Assembly (NCBI GenBank): GCA_964410725.1
Contig: CAYPID010000028.1
Coordinates: forward strand, 1-29,043
DNA length: 29,043 nt
Direction of reading: 5' to 3'
Source: CALAZP01 sp964410725
GTDB lineage: Bacteria; Bacteroidota; Bacteroidia; Chitinophagales; Saprospiraceae
A program made the position numbers and the translations under genes. The notes under the pieces were generated by a model, which saw only the letters and a list, made by a program, of their open reading frames with translations, was not told the DNA's origin and made no database searches. Of the stretch, positions 15,913 to 24,077 are shown piece after piece (positions within the stretch are counted from its first letter, which is position 1; every line of letters starts with the position of its first letter).

Positions 15913-16952
15913 TGAGGCTATCATTGGGGTGGGGGTTGATTCTGTTGTTGATTGGATGTCAGGGCGAATCACCTTCGCAGTTGGGTTATCAGAAAATAGC
16001 AGGTACCACCATGGGAACTTATTATGCCATTACCTGGAGTGGGGGCCCCGCTATCGCCTGGAAAGATTCAGTAGATGCCATTTTGGTAGCGTTTAATGAA
16101 GAAGTTTCGACCTATATTAATACCTCGACGATTGGACTTTTTAATCAGAGTGAAACGGGAATTTGGTTGGATACCTTGGACAACCAGGATTTTTATAAGA
16201 ATTATAGGATGTCGTCCAACTGGTCCAAATTAACGGATGGGGCTTTTGATCCTACGGTAATGCCTCTGGTCAACTATTGGGGATTTGGTTATACGGAAAA
16301 AAAGGCCGTTACCCGGGTGGATAGTCAAAGGGTGGAATCATTGTTGCCATTAATTGGAATGGAGAACTTACGTCTGGAATATGTGGACAGTGTAAAGCAA
16401 TATTGGCTGGAAAAGAGCCATCCGGATGTCCAATTAGATTTTAGTGCTATTGCTAAGGGATTTGGGGTTGATCGATTGTCAGAATGGCTGGAGCAGAAAG
16501 GGGTGGAACATTATCTCGTGGATATAGGAGGAGAAATGAGAAGTCAAGGCACCAATCCAAAAGGAGGGGAATGGGTGATTGGTATTAACGAACCTTTGGA
16601 AGGAGCAGCAGCAGATGCGGTTTTTCAAACTTTAAAGTTGAGTGGTCGGGCAGTCGCCACCTCGGGAAATTATCGCAATTTTTATAAGGTAGATGGGAAT
16701 AAATACAGTCATACCATCTCTCCGTGGACCGGTTATCCGCAAAAACTACCTATATTAAGTGTAACTGTGGTAGCCCCTGATTGTGCTTCCGCCGATGCTT
16801 TGGCAACAGCTTGTATGGTCTTAGGGCATGAATCTGGTTTGGCATTGATAGAAAAAATAGCCGATATTGAGGCTTATTTTATTTACAATAATGGATCAGA
16901 CGAGTTATCGGTGGTGATGACCAGTGGATTCCAATCATTTTTGAACGACTAA
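15912..16952 (+). CDS. apbE: FAD:protein FMN transferase (ApbE), lipoprotein
   Basis: 346 residues with an SPII signal peptide and lipobox LIGC (Cys16). It attaches FMN covalently to threonine or serine of target flavoproteins such as the NqrB and NqrC or RnfG subunits in the envelope. Motifs are GTTMGTYYAITW, DPTVMPLVNYWGFG, LDFSAIAKGFGVDRL, YLVDIGGEMRSQG, the flavin-binding SGRAVATSGNYRNF and the metal-site region SHTISPWTGYP. It is translationally coupled to the DoxX gene. No Nqr or Rnf gene is in the window, so its target is elsewhere. Confidence 0.94.
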   Translation: MRLSLGWGLILLLIGCQGESPSQLGYQKIAGTTMGTYYAITWSGGPAIAWKDSVDAILVAFNEEVSTYINTSTIGLFNQSETGIWLDTLDNQDFYKNYRMSSNWSKLTDGAFDPTVMPLVNYWGFGYTEKKAVTRVDSQRVESLLPLIGMENLRLEYVDSVKQYWLEKSHPDVQLDFSAIAKGFGVDRLSEWLEQKGVEHYLVDIGGEMRSQGTNPKGGEWVIGINEPLEGAAADAVFQTLKLSGRAVATSGNYRNFYKVDGNKYSHTISPWTGYPQKLPILSVTVVAPDCASADALATACMVLGHESGLALIEKIADIEAYFIYNNGSDELSVVMTSGFQSFLND

Positions 16953-16963
16953 AAGGGTAGGGT

Positions 16964-17731
16964 ATGGAAATTCAATTGAAGAAGGATTTGTGTTTTTTTG
17001 ATTTAGAGGCTACTGGCTTGAATGTGGTCACCGACCGGATTATTCAGATCGCCATTATTAAGTATTCAAAAAACAGTCCGACGCCAAAAGAGTATACTCA
17101 GTTGATTAACCCTGGTATTCCGATTTCTGAACAGGCCTACCAGGTCCATGGAATTTCCAATAAGGATGTAGCCAATAAGCCTACTTTTCAACAAGTGGCG
17201 CAGCAAATTTGGGATTTTATCGGAGATGCAGATATGGCTGGCTACAATTCCAACAGATTTGATTTGCCAATGCTCATGGAGGAGTTTGGCAGAGTGGGGA
17301 TGGAATTTTCCCTCAAGAATAGAAAGGCCATAGATGTCCAGAAGATATTCTACAAAATGGAACCCAGAACGCTGACCGCTGCGTTAAAGTTTTATTGTAA
17401 CGAAGAAATGGAGAATGCGCACGATGCGCTTGAAGATGTCCGAGCCACGGTTAAGGTGTTTGAAGGCCAACTGAATAAATACGAAGATACCCTTACTCGT
17501 GATCTTGAGGTCGTTCATGAGTTTACCAACGATAAAGACATGCTGGACGCCACTCAAAGACTCAAGTATGACGCCAAGGGACAGGTGGTCTTTAATTTTG
17601 GAAAGTATCAAGGCAAACCAGTTTTGGAAGTTTTCGAAAAGGATAAAAATTATTACAATTGGATCATGACAAAGGAATTTTCCATTCAGGTGAAGCAAAT
17701 TCTAAAGGAATTGGTCAACCATGGCAAATAA
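16964..17731 (+). CDS. DnaQ-like DEDDh 3'-5' exonuclease
   Basis: 255 residues. The RNase T/DnaQ fold spans about 8-175, with Asp13 and Glu15 in FFDLEATGL, Asp100 in SNRFDLPML, and His153 and Asp158 in NAHDALEDV, the complete DEDDh set. After a linker, residues about 193-250 form a small C-terminal domain (NFGKYQGKPVLEVFEKDKNYYNWIM) like that found on exonuclease X-type and DUF3820-type proteins. It probably trims single-stranded DNA ends in repair or proofreading, but RNA substrates are not excluded. Its last 11 bases overlap the first MbnP-like gene, so an unrelated-looking envelope gene is coupled to it. Confidence 0.88.
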   Translation: MEIQLKKDLCFFDLEATGLNVVTDRIIQIAIIKYSKNSPTPKEYTQLINPGIPISEQAYQVHGISNKDVANKPTFQQVAQQIWDFIGDADMAGYNSNRFDLPMLMEEFGRVGMEFSLKNRKAIDVQKIFYKMEPRTLTAALKFYCNEEMENAHDALEDVRATVKVFEGQLNKYEDTLTRDLEVVHEFTNDKDMLDATQRLKYDAKGQVVFNFGKYQGKPVLEVFEKDKNYYNWIMTKEFSIQVKQILKELVNHGK

Positions 17732-18527
17732 ACGAGGTTGGTGGTTCTTTTTGTTATTGTTGTTGTCGGGTTGCTACGAAGAGCAAGAAGGCTGCCTGGA
17801 TGTTTTGAGTTCCAATTTCAATGTTTCCGCCGATATCGATTGTTCCAATTGTTGTAATTACCCTTCTTTGAATCTTTCCATTACTTATCCCATCCCACCT
17901 CTAGATTCAGTTTTACAGGATGTCAATGGGCACTCCTTTGTGGTGGAGAAATTAAGTTTTTACCTCGCTAACGTTCGGCTGTTAGACGATATTAGCAGTA
18001 ATTTTACCCTTCGGGAAAAGGTTACTTATGATTTGGAGGACGGTGATGGAACGATACAAGAGGTGGAAGTGGTTAATAATTTTATGCTGGCCAATGCAGT
18101 ATTACCTAAAACGGTGCGTTTGGGCACCTTTCGAGCAGGTGGGCCTTTCTCCAATTTAGTCATAGAAATGAGTATTCCCGATTCTTTGGGAAAAGCAATG
18201 GAAGGCTCTTTTGATTTTAATCACCCCTTATCCCCTTCCAATGGTTTATTAGACCAGGATATGTACCACAGCGGTAAGTTTACCCTTTTACAAACTACGC
18301 CAGACAGCGTTCGCCATGAATATTTTATTGAAGTCCCACCGGGTAATACACTCAATTTCCCCATTTCATTTTTTCCCGATAAGGGATCTAATATAGATGT
18401 CAATTTGGCCTTTGATTTTTCTATTTGGTTAGCAGGATTAGATCTTACTACCCTCGACTCCACTCGGGTTGCTGATTCTTACACCAGTCAATTTATTCAG
18501 GCTTTTCAATTGCTGAACATCGAGTAG
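17721..18527 (+). CDS. MbnP-like lipoprotein, first copy (lacks the Trp motif)
   Basis: 268 residues with SPII lipobox LSGC (Cys18). A cysteine-rich segment follows (Cys25, Cys41, Cys44, Cys45, ending CCNYPSL), of a type seen before surface domains in Bacteroidota. An MbnP-like beta-sandwich then starts with LNLSITYPI, KLSFYLANVRLLD, VRLGTF and FNHPLSPSNG (His168). In the family a region after the H-P-L/M motif carries YW-x-W, the source of the kynurenine copper ligand. Here that place reads LLDQDMYHSGKFTLL, with no tryptophan; the only later Trp is Trp236. It overlaps the exonuclease gene by 11 bases and precedes the second copy by 48 bases. It may have a changed metal site or none. Confidence 0.72.
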   Translation: MANKRGWWFFLLLLLSGCYEEQEGCLDVLSSNFNVSADIDCSNCCNYPSLNLSITYPIPPLDSVLQDVNGHSFVVEKLSFYLANVRLLDDISSNFTLREKVTYDLEDGDGTIQEVEVVNNFMLANAVLPKTVRLGTFRAGGPFSNLVIEMSIPDSLGKAMEGSFDFNHPLSPSNGLLDQDMYHSGKFTLLQTTPDSVRHEYFIEVPPGNTLNFPISFFPDKGSNIDVNLAFDFSIWLAGLDLTTLDSTRVADSYTSQFIQAFQLLNIE

Positions 18528-18575
18528 GTTTAAATCTTTTTGGGTTTTTCATTTGTTTTATACAAAAATAATCCA

Positions 18576-19331
18576 ATGAAATACCTAACCCTTTTAGCTG
18601 TAGTTTTTTTACTTTGGAATTGTACAGAAGAGGCTGCTGTTGAAAAAGCGGACATAACGCTCACTTTCAAAGGGGTCTTTGATGACCAGCCATTGACCAT
18701 GCTATCTGATGTATATTCCTATGAGGATGATATGAAACTAAAATTTCAATTGATTCAGTATTACCTTTCAGATCTGGTTTTGGATCAGAGCAATGCGATT
18801 GAATCAGCGCATCAATTAGTAGATATTGCCTCTATTAATTTTGGAGAGATGTACTCGGAAAATCTCGCTTTGGAGGGATTGCAGGTGACTATTCCAGATA
18901 TTCCTGTGGGTAATTACGATAGATTGCGGTATGGGTTGGGGGTAGCACCGGATTTTAATGCAACTGGACCTGCAGATTATGAAATAGGTCATCCGCTTTC
19001 GGACAATTATTGGTCTTGGGCTATGGGGTATGTTTTCTTCAAAATTGAAGGGAATGCGGATTTGGAAGGACAGGGTGATTTTTCGGAAAAATTGACTTTT
19101 CATATAGGCACTAATGAGATGTACAGATCGGTAACTGCTACTGGAAATTTTGAGCATTCATTAGATCGCCCGTTGGCTTTGACCTTCGAATTGGATGTTT
19201 ACCGCCTTTTAGTAGATGGGGAAGGGGAGTACTTGAATTTTCGGGAGACCCCTATTGACCATACCAATAATAGGGTCCTGGGAAATAAGTTAGCTGACAA
19301 TTTAGTAGAAGCCATACAAATCTATCGATAA
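18576..19331 (+). CDS. MbnP-like copper-binding lipoprotein, second copy (keeps W-x-W)
   Basis: 251 residues from the ATG at 18576. An in-frame TTG at 18540 would put extra residues before the signal peptide and is rejected. The signal ends LLWNC (lipidated Cys16, a slightly unusual Asn at -1). The MbnP-like domain shows ADITLTFKGVFDDQPL, KFQLIQYYLSDLVL, PDIPVGNYDRLRYGLG, GHPLSDNYWSWAMGYVFFKIEG and LTFHIGTN. His139, Trp146, Trp148 and His176 sit at the places where family members place histidine ligands and the tryptophan modified to kynurenine by an MbnH enzyme. A di-heme gene begins only two bases after its stop. It is probably a periplasmic-side copper carrier; exact ligands are inferred from the family. 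Confidence 0.82.
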   Translation: MKYLTLLAVVFLLWNCTEEAAVEKADITLTFKGVFDDQPLTMLSDVYSYEDDMKLKFQLIQYYLSDLVLDQSNAIESAHQLVDIASINFGEMYSENLALEGLQVTIPDIPVGNYDRLRYGLGVAPDFNATGPADYEIGHPLSDNYWSWAMGYVFFKIEGNADLEGQGDFSEKLTFHIGTNEMYRSVTATGNFEHSLDRPLALTFELDVYRLLVDGEGEYLNFRETPIDHTNNRVLGNKLADNLVEAIQIYR

Positions 19332-19333
19332 CC

Positions 19334-20368
19334 ATGATAAAGGTGGGCATCATTGGAATGTTATTAATCGGTTTGCTGGGCTGGTCTAATATGAAGCCAT
19401 TGCCGGAACGGTCATTTGTAAACCATACTCCAAGTGAATTAGAAATTCTTGGGGAATCTTTATTCTTTGACCCTCTACTTTCTTTAGATGAATCTGTATC
19501 CTGTTCTTCTTGTCATCAACCTGCATTGGCGTTCACAGACGGGCGGGCTGTATCGATAGGCATTGAAGGGCGAAAGGGGGTGCGGAATACCATGACCTTA
19601 GTGAATATGGCCACTATTCAAACGGGATATTTTTGGGATGGTAGAGTCATGGAACTGGAGCAACAAGTCCTACACCCGATTACCAATCCTAATGAAATGG
19701 GGGCAGATTTGAATCAGGTGCTAGAAAGGTTATCCTTTCAACCCCAGTATCAGTGGTTGTTTGACGAAACTCCTAACAAGTACGAAGGGGCTCTTATATA
19801 CAATGGGGACAAAACGCACTACGGGGATACTCCTTCGGAGCGTTTGGGACGGGCATTAGCGGCCTACCTGAGAAGCATTTCTTTAAGCGATTCCAAATTT
19901 GATCGAGTCATGGCCGGGGAAGAGAATTTCACATTGGCTGAAGAGCGGGGATGGGCTATTTTTTTTGATGCTACGGATTATTTGCCCCACGGGGAATGCA
20001 GCCATTGCCATACTGATCCCTTATTCACCAACCATCAGTTTTTCAATAACGGGATTTCAATGATATCTGCATCAAACCCTCCTGAGGACTTAGGGCAGGG
20101 TGGAATTACTGGGATTCCACAGCAGATGGGGCGTTTTAGAACCCCAACCTTAAGAAATATTGCGGTAACAGCTCCGTATATGCACGATGGTAGGTTTCAA
20201 ACTTTGGAAGAAGTTTTGGAGCATTACAATACTGGAGGACAAAAGGGGTTTAATGTTAATCCAAATGTCAGGCCTCTTCACCTTTCCAAGGAGGATATGA
20301 AGGATTTGATTGCGTTTTTAAATACTTTAACAGACCGATCATTGAATCCAGTTGAAAATGGCTTATGA
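19334..20368 (+). CDS. Di-heme cytochrome c peroxidase/MauG-family enzyme, first copy (MbnH-like)
   Basis: 344 residues with an N-terminal signal or anchor (residues 1-19). It has two c-type heme sites, Cys57-Ser-Ser-Cys60-His61 and Cys222-Ser-His-Cys225-His226. Typical family motifs are ESLFFDPLLS, RNTMTLVN, GYFWDGR, FRTPTLRNIAVTAPYMHDGRF and EEVLEHYNTGG. The TAPYMHDGRF motif offers Met, not the Tyr ligand of methylamine MauG. It lies two bases after the W-x-W MbnP gene, the arrangement of MbnP/MbnH pairs, so tryptophan oxidation on that partner is the most likely job. A plain peroxide-detoxifying peroxidase is the alternative. Confidence 0.9.
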   Translation: MIKVGIIGMLLIGLLGWSNMKPLPERSFVNHTPSELEILGESLFFDPLLSLDESVSCSSCHQPALAFTDGRAVSIGIEGRKGVRNTMTLVNMATIQTGYFWDGRVMELEQQVLHPITNPNEMGADLNQVLERLSFQPQYQWLFDETPNKYEGALIYNGDKTHYGDTPSERLGRALAAYLRSISLSDSKFDRVMAGEENFTLAEERGWAIFFDATDYLPHGECSHCHTDPLFTNHQFFNNGISMISASNPPEDLGQGGITGIPQQMGRFRTPTLRNIAVTAPYMHDGRFQTLEEVLEHYNTGGQKGFNVNPNVRPLHLSKEDMKDLIAFLNTLTDRSLNPVENGL

Positions 20369-20507
20369 AGAAATATTCTAATGCTGTAATTTCAAAAAAT
20401 CTGATGGGTAAAATTGAACTATAATTGAAATGGTAAGGTATCCTAAACTTTAATGGCAAAAAATGGAGATTTTTAAGTTTGGTTTAATAAATAAATGTTG
20501 TGGAAAT

Positions 20508-21611
20508 ATGAAGTGTTGGTGGTTGGCAGGGATTTTGATCACCATGATCAGCTGTTCAGAGCAGCCTCCTATTGTGGAGGAGGATCGATTGATGACTTCT
20601 TTAACAAATCCCTATGCGCCTAAAGAAGTGACTTTAGAGGTCCCTTTTTGGATGCCCCCAATTCCTCAAGATGATGCCAACCCCCTTACTGAACAGGGAA
20701 TCGCTCTGGGCCGCCAATTGTTTTACGACCCTATTCTCTCTGCTGACAGTACCCAATCTTGTGCCAGCTGTCATCAACAAGCACATGCTTTTAGTGATCC
20801 TAGGCGGTACAGTATCGGAGTATTGGGAATGGAGGGAAAGCGGAATGCCATGGCCTTAATCAATTTAGCTTACAACCGAAATGGTTTGTTTTGGGATGGA
20901 CGGAGTGAAAACTTAAAAGAACAAGCAATCATTCCAGTGGAAGATCATTTAGAAATGAATGAATCTTGGGAGCGAGCAGTACTTAAATTAGCCTATCACC
21001 CCACCTATCCTGAATTATTTAGAGCAGCATTTGGAATCAGCACACCGGGAGAGATTACTAAAGAATTAGTCGTCAGGGCATTGGCACAGTTTGAACAAAC
21101 TTTAATCAGCAGTAATTCCAGATTTGATCAAGTGGTCTGGCAGAACAAGGGGTGGTTGACCGATGCCGAGTTGAGAGGCAAACAACTATTCTTTTTTGAG
21201 GAGTCTCAATTGGTCAATCATCCGGGGTGTTCCCATTGTCATTTTGACCCCTTATTTGGCGACAATTCTTACCGCAATAATGGATTAGATGCAGTGGACC
21301 AGTTAACTGATTTTGCAGACTTGGGAAGGGGAGCTATCACTGGTAATCCATTTGACAATGGAAAGTTTAGAGTACCCACTTTAAGAAATATTGCATTAAC
21401 TGCACCTTATATGCACGATGGCAGGTTTGCTACCTTAGAGGAGGTGTTAGATCAATACAGTACTGGAGGACATGGGGTAGAAAATGAGGATGTAAATATT
21501 GCTCCATTTGAGTTGAACGAACAGCAGAAGGCAGATTTAATTGCATTCCTTCATACGTTAACCGATACCTCTTTTGTTAACAATCCTGCCTTCAGCAATC
21601 CGTTTCAATAA
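20508..21611 (+). CDS. Di-heme cytochrome c peroxidase/MauG-family lipoprotein, second copy
   Basis: 367 residues from the ATG at 20508. This start places a short hydrophobic signal directly before a lipobox-like TMISC (Cys16); the in-frame ATG at 20463 adds 15 residues that spoil it. Heme sites are Cys85-Ala-Ser-Cys88-His89 and Cys241-Ser-His-Cys244-His245. Shared family motifs are RQLFYDPILS, KRNAMALINL, GLFWDGRSENL, FRVPTLRNIALTAPYMHDGRF and EEVLDQYSTGG. It is a diverged paralogue of the gene before it, 139 bases downstream. It ends three bases from the convergent pgk stop. It may modify the first MbnP-like protein, another protein, or act as a peroxidase. Confidence 0.88.
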   Translation: MKCWWLAGILITMISCSEQPPIVEEDRLMTSLTNPYAPKEVTLEVPFWMPPIPQDDANPLTEQGIALGRQLFYDPILSADSTQSCASCHQQAHAFSDPRRYSIGVLGMEGKRNAMALINLAYNRNGLFWDGRSENLKEQAIIPVEDHLEMNESWERAVLKLAYHPTYPELFRAAFGISTPGEITKELVVRALAQFEQTLISSNSRFDQVVWQNKGWLTDAELRGKQLFFFEESQLVNHPGCSHCHFDPLFGDNSYRNNGLDAVDQLTDFADLGRGAITGNPFDNGKFRVPTLRNIALTAPYMHDGRFATLEEVLDQYSTGGHGVENEDVNIAPFELNEQQKADLIAFLHTLTDTSFVNNPAFSNPFQ

Positions 21612-21614
21612 CTA

Positions 21615-22817
21615 TTAAGCCTTAATGGCAGCGATTCCGGGCAATTCTTTTCCTTCTAGGAATTCCAGCATAGCTCCTCCACCGGTGGAAACATAGCTGA
21701 CTTGGTCTGCTAATCCCATCTGATTAACCGCTGCTACAGAATCTCCTCCTCCCACAAGTGAAAAGGCACCTTGGGCAGTAGCTTGAGCTACGTAAGTCGC
21801 AATGCTCTTCGTCCCTTGGGCAAATTTTTCCATTTCAAAAACTCCCATGGGGCCATTCCACAAAATAGATTTGGACTGTAACAATACTTGCTTGAAACTT
21901 TCGATAGCCTCAGGACCTATATCCAAACCCATCCATCCAGCTTCTATGGCATCACTTGGAGCAGTTTGAGTATGGGCCTCAGCAGAGAAAGCATCTGCTA
22001 TGGTCGAATCCTTGGGAAGGTGAATATTTACCCCCTTTTCTTCGGCTTTTTTCAAGATTTCTAATGCTAGCGAAAGTTTATCTTCCTCTACCAAGGAGTT
22101 ACCTGTTTGTCCTCCTTGGGCCCTGAAAAAAGTATAGGCCATTCCTCCTCCAATAATGATATCGTTGACCGATTCAATCAATCTTTCCAGGAGGAGAATT
22201 TTATCGGATACTTTCGCACCCCCAACTATGGCTGTGAAGGGTCGCTCCGGCTGATGGAGTAGTTTTTCTGCATTGGTGATTTCCTTTTCCATGAGAAATC
22301 CAAATTGCTTGGATCCCTTCGGGAAAAATTGAGCAACTATGGCTGTTGATGCGTGGGCCCTGTGAGCGGTTCCAAAAGCATCGTTGACGTACAAATCAGC
22401 TAAATCTGCCATTTGACGAGCAAATGCCTCATCTCCAGCAGTTTCTTCTTCATAAAAACGCGTATTTTCCAACAGAACCACCTCCCCGATTTGAGCAGAG
22501 GCAATCACCTCTTCAGCAGAAGGCCCTACCGTATCTGGTGCAAAGTGAACCACCGTGTTTAGGGCATTGCTTAGGTGTTGAACTAAGTGGCGTAAGGTAA
22601 ACTTTTCCCGATCGATGGATCCGTCTTCTTTTAATTTTTTCAAAGGCCTTCCCAAATGTGAACACAATATGGGTAATCCACCATTTTTCAAGATATATTC
22701 AATAGTGGATAGCGCACCTCTGATTCTGGTATCGTCGGTAATATTGAAATCCTTGTCCAGGGGGACATTGAAGTCCACCCGAACAAGAACTTTTTTGCCT
22801 TTACAATCTAAATTCAT
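21615..22817 (-). CDS. pgk: Phosphoglycerate kinase
   Basis: A 400-residue cytosolic glycolytic enzyme of the normal family length that makes ATP from 1,3-bisphosphoglycerate and ADP. Motifs are KVLVRVDFNVPL, CSHLGRP, LLENTRFYEEE, YVNDAFGTAHRAHAST, GGAKVSDKI, WNGPMGVFE and the nucleotide loop VGGGDSVAAV. It starts six bases after the gapA stop and is the second gene of a gapA-pgk operon. Only three bases separate its stop from the convergent di-heme gene. Confidence 0.98.
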   Translation of the reverse strand: MNLDCKGKKVLVRVDFNVPLDKDFNITDDTRIRGALSTIEYILKNGGLPILCSHLGRPLKKLKEDGSIDREKFTLRHLVQHLSNALNTVVHFAPDTVGPSAEEVIASAQIGEVVLLENTRFYEEETAGDEAFARQMADLADLYVNDAFGTAHRAHASTAIVAQFFPKGSKQFGFLMEKEITNAEKLLHQPERPFTAIVGGAKVSDKILLLERLIESVNDIIIGGGMAYTFFRAQGGQTGNSLVEEDKLSLALEILKKAEEKGVNIHLPKDSTIADAFSAEAHTQTAPSDAIEAGWMGLDIGPEAIESFKQVLLQSKSILWNGPMGVFEMEKFAQGTKSIATYVAQATAQGAFSLVGGGDSVAAVNQMGLADQVSYVSTGGGAMLEFLEGKELPGIAAIKA

Positions 22818-22823
22818 ATTGGC

Positions 22824-23822
22824 TTATCTGTTTAATACGCGCATGGTTAAATCTGCCAATCTCGCGGAATAACCGGCCTCGTTATCATACCAACTGACCA
22901 CTTTTACGAAAGTGCCATTTACTTCTGTCATCAGAGAATCGAAAATAGAAGAGTGGGGATTGCGCATAATGTCGCTTGAAACCAAAGGATCGGTAGAATA
23001 TTCCAAAATCCCTTTCATTGGCCCTTCAGCAGCGGCTTTAAATAAGCCATTAACTTCTTCAGCAGTAGTCGCTTTTTCTACAACTACATTTAACTCTACC
23101 ATAGAACCCGTAATCACTGGAACTCTTACTGCAATAGCGGATAACTTTCCACTAATATTTGGAACTACCTTACCGGTGGCGGAAGCTGCCCCTGTACTGG
23201 TAGGTACAATATTAAAAGCAGCTGCTCTAGACCTTCTCAAATCCTTGTGTGGAGAATCTTGAATATTTTGGTCTGAAGTATAAGCGTGGGTGGTTGTCAT
23301 GGAACCTACCTGAATATTGAAGTTCTCCTGAATGATTTTAGCCAAAGGAGAAAGACAATTGGTGGTACAAGAAGCATTGGAGAAAATATGCTGATCATTC
23401 TTTAATTCATGATCATTAACTCCTAATACGATGGTTTGTACCCCGTCTCCTTTAGCTGGTGCTGAAATGATAACATCTTTAGCGCCTGCTTCCAGATGAA
23501 GACCCGCTTTATCCGCACTGGTGAAAATTCCGGTACATTCTAAAACTACATCTACGCCCATTTTCTTCCAAGGAAGGTCTGCTGGGTTTCTTTCGGCAGA
23601 GCAAATAATTTTATTTCCATTTACTATCAAGTGTTCATCTGTGGAACTTACTGTTCCCTCAAAAGGCCCTTGAGCAGAGTCGTACTTAAGGAGGTGCGCT
23701 AGTGTGGCATTATCTGTTAAGTCGTTGATGGCAACTACCTCTACACCATCCATTTTCATTAAATTTCTGAAAGTCAGACGTCCAATCCGTCCAAACCCAT
23801 TGATGGCAACTTTTTTTGACAT
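22824..23822 (-). CDS. gapA: Type I glyceraldehyde-3-phosphate dehydrogenase
   Basis: 332 residues. The nucleotide-binding opening is INGFGRIGRL. Asp34 in the AINDLTD strand end favours NAD over NADP. Catalytic Cys152 is in SNASCTTNCL and its partner His179 in TTTHAYTSDQ; later motifs include RRSRAAAFNIVPTSTGAA and SWYDNEAGYS. It is the first gene of the gapA-pgk operon, and makes the 1,3-bisphosphoglycerate that Pgk uses. On the minus strand its leader holds TACATTTG (23878-23885) about 55 bases before the start. Confidence 0.98.
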   Translation of the reverse strand: MSKKVAINGFGRIGRLTFRNLMKMDGVEVVAINDLTDNATLAHLLKYDSAQGPFEGTVSSTDEHLIVNGNKIICSAERNPADLPWKKMGVDVVLECTGIFTSADKAGLHLEAGAKDVIISAPAKGDGVQTIVLGVNDHELKNDQHIFSNASCTTNCLSPLAKIIQENFNIQVGSMTTTHAYTSDQNIQDSPHKDLRRSRAAAFNIVPTSTGAASATGKVVPNISGKLSAIAVRVPVITGSMVELNVVVEKATTAEEVNGLFKAAAEGPMKGILEYSTDPLVSSDIMRNPHSSIFDSLMTEVNGTFVKVVSWYDNEAGYSARLADLTMRVLNR

Positions 23823-23877
23823 GTTACTAAGTTTGAGTTAATTAATATTGACCTGCGGTTTATACTTGATTAGACGT

Positions 23878-23885
23878 CAAATGTA
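23878..23885 (-). promoter_or_regulatory. Candidate -7 element of the gapA-pgk promoter
   Basis: TACATTTG on the minus strand matches TAnnTTTG exactly and lies 55 bases before the gapA start codon. An A/T homopolymer tract lies directly upstream on that strand, where no clear TTTG is found. The element sits about 20 bases from the divergent tRNA-Glu -33 box, so the two promoters share a compact region. Confidence 0.45.
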
Positions 23886-23905
23886 AAAAAAAATTCTTGC
23901 GCAGT

Positions 23906-23935
23906 TTTGTAATTTTAAGAAACATTCTATATTTG
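23906..23935 (+). promoter_or_regulatory. Promoter of tRNA-Glu
   Basis: TTTG at 23906-23909, an 18-base spacer, then TATATTTG at 23928-23935: a near-perfect match to the Bacteroidota housekeeping promoter (-33 TTTG, -7 TAnnTTTG). The tRNA starts 19 bases downstream, leaving a short 5' leader for RNase P removal. It is the best promoter match in the window. Confidence 0.75.
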
Positions 23936-23954
23936 CATCGCTTTACAGCACCAT

Positions 23955-24026
23955 GGCCCGTTCGTCTAGGGGTTAGGACGCAGGATTTTCATTCCTGTAA
24001 CACGGGTTCGATTCCCGTACGGGCTA
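23955..24026 (+). tRNA. tRNA-Glu (anticodon UUC)
   Basis: A 72-base cloverleaf. The acceptor stem is GGCCCGT with ACGGGCT (first pair G-U wobble) and the discriminator base is A. The D-arm starts GTCTAGGGGTTAGGAC. The anticodon stem CAGGA/TCCTG encloses the loop TTTTCAT with anticodon TTC at 23988-23990. The T-arm is ACGGG-TTCGATT-CCCGT. The 3' CCA is not encoded, since the gene is followed by CTT. It reads GAA and GAG codons. Confidence 0.96.
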
Positions 24027-24033
24027 CTTCACT

Positions 24034-24064
24034 ACTGCCGGACTCGTTCCGGCAGTTCTTTTTT
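24034..24064 (+). terminator. Rho-independent terminator after tRNA-Glu
   Basis: A 9-bp perfect stem (ACTGCCGGA at 24034-24042, TCCGGCAGT at 24048-24056) with a 5-base loop CTCGT is followed by TCTTTTTT. It begins 7 bases after the tRNA. The pullulanase start codon is only 13 bases past the T run. Confidence 0.88.
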
Positions 24065-24077
24065 CACCCTGTTTGAT

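Noticed and set aside
18540..18575. TTG start for the second MbnP-like protein
   Set aside because: It adds residues ahead of the signal peptide; ATG at 18576 gives a normal SPII signal.
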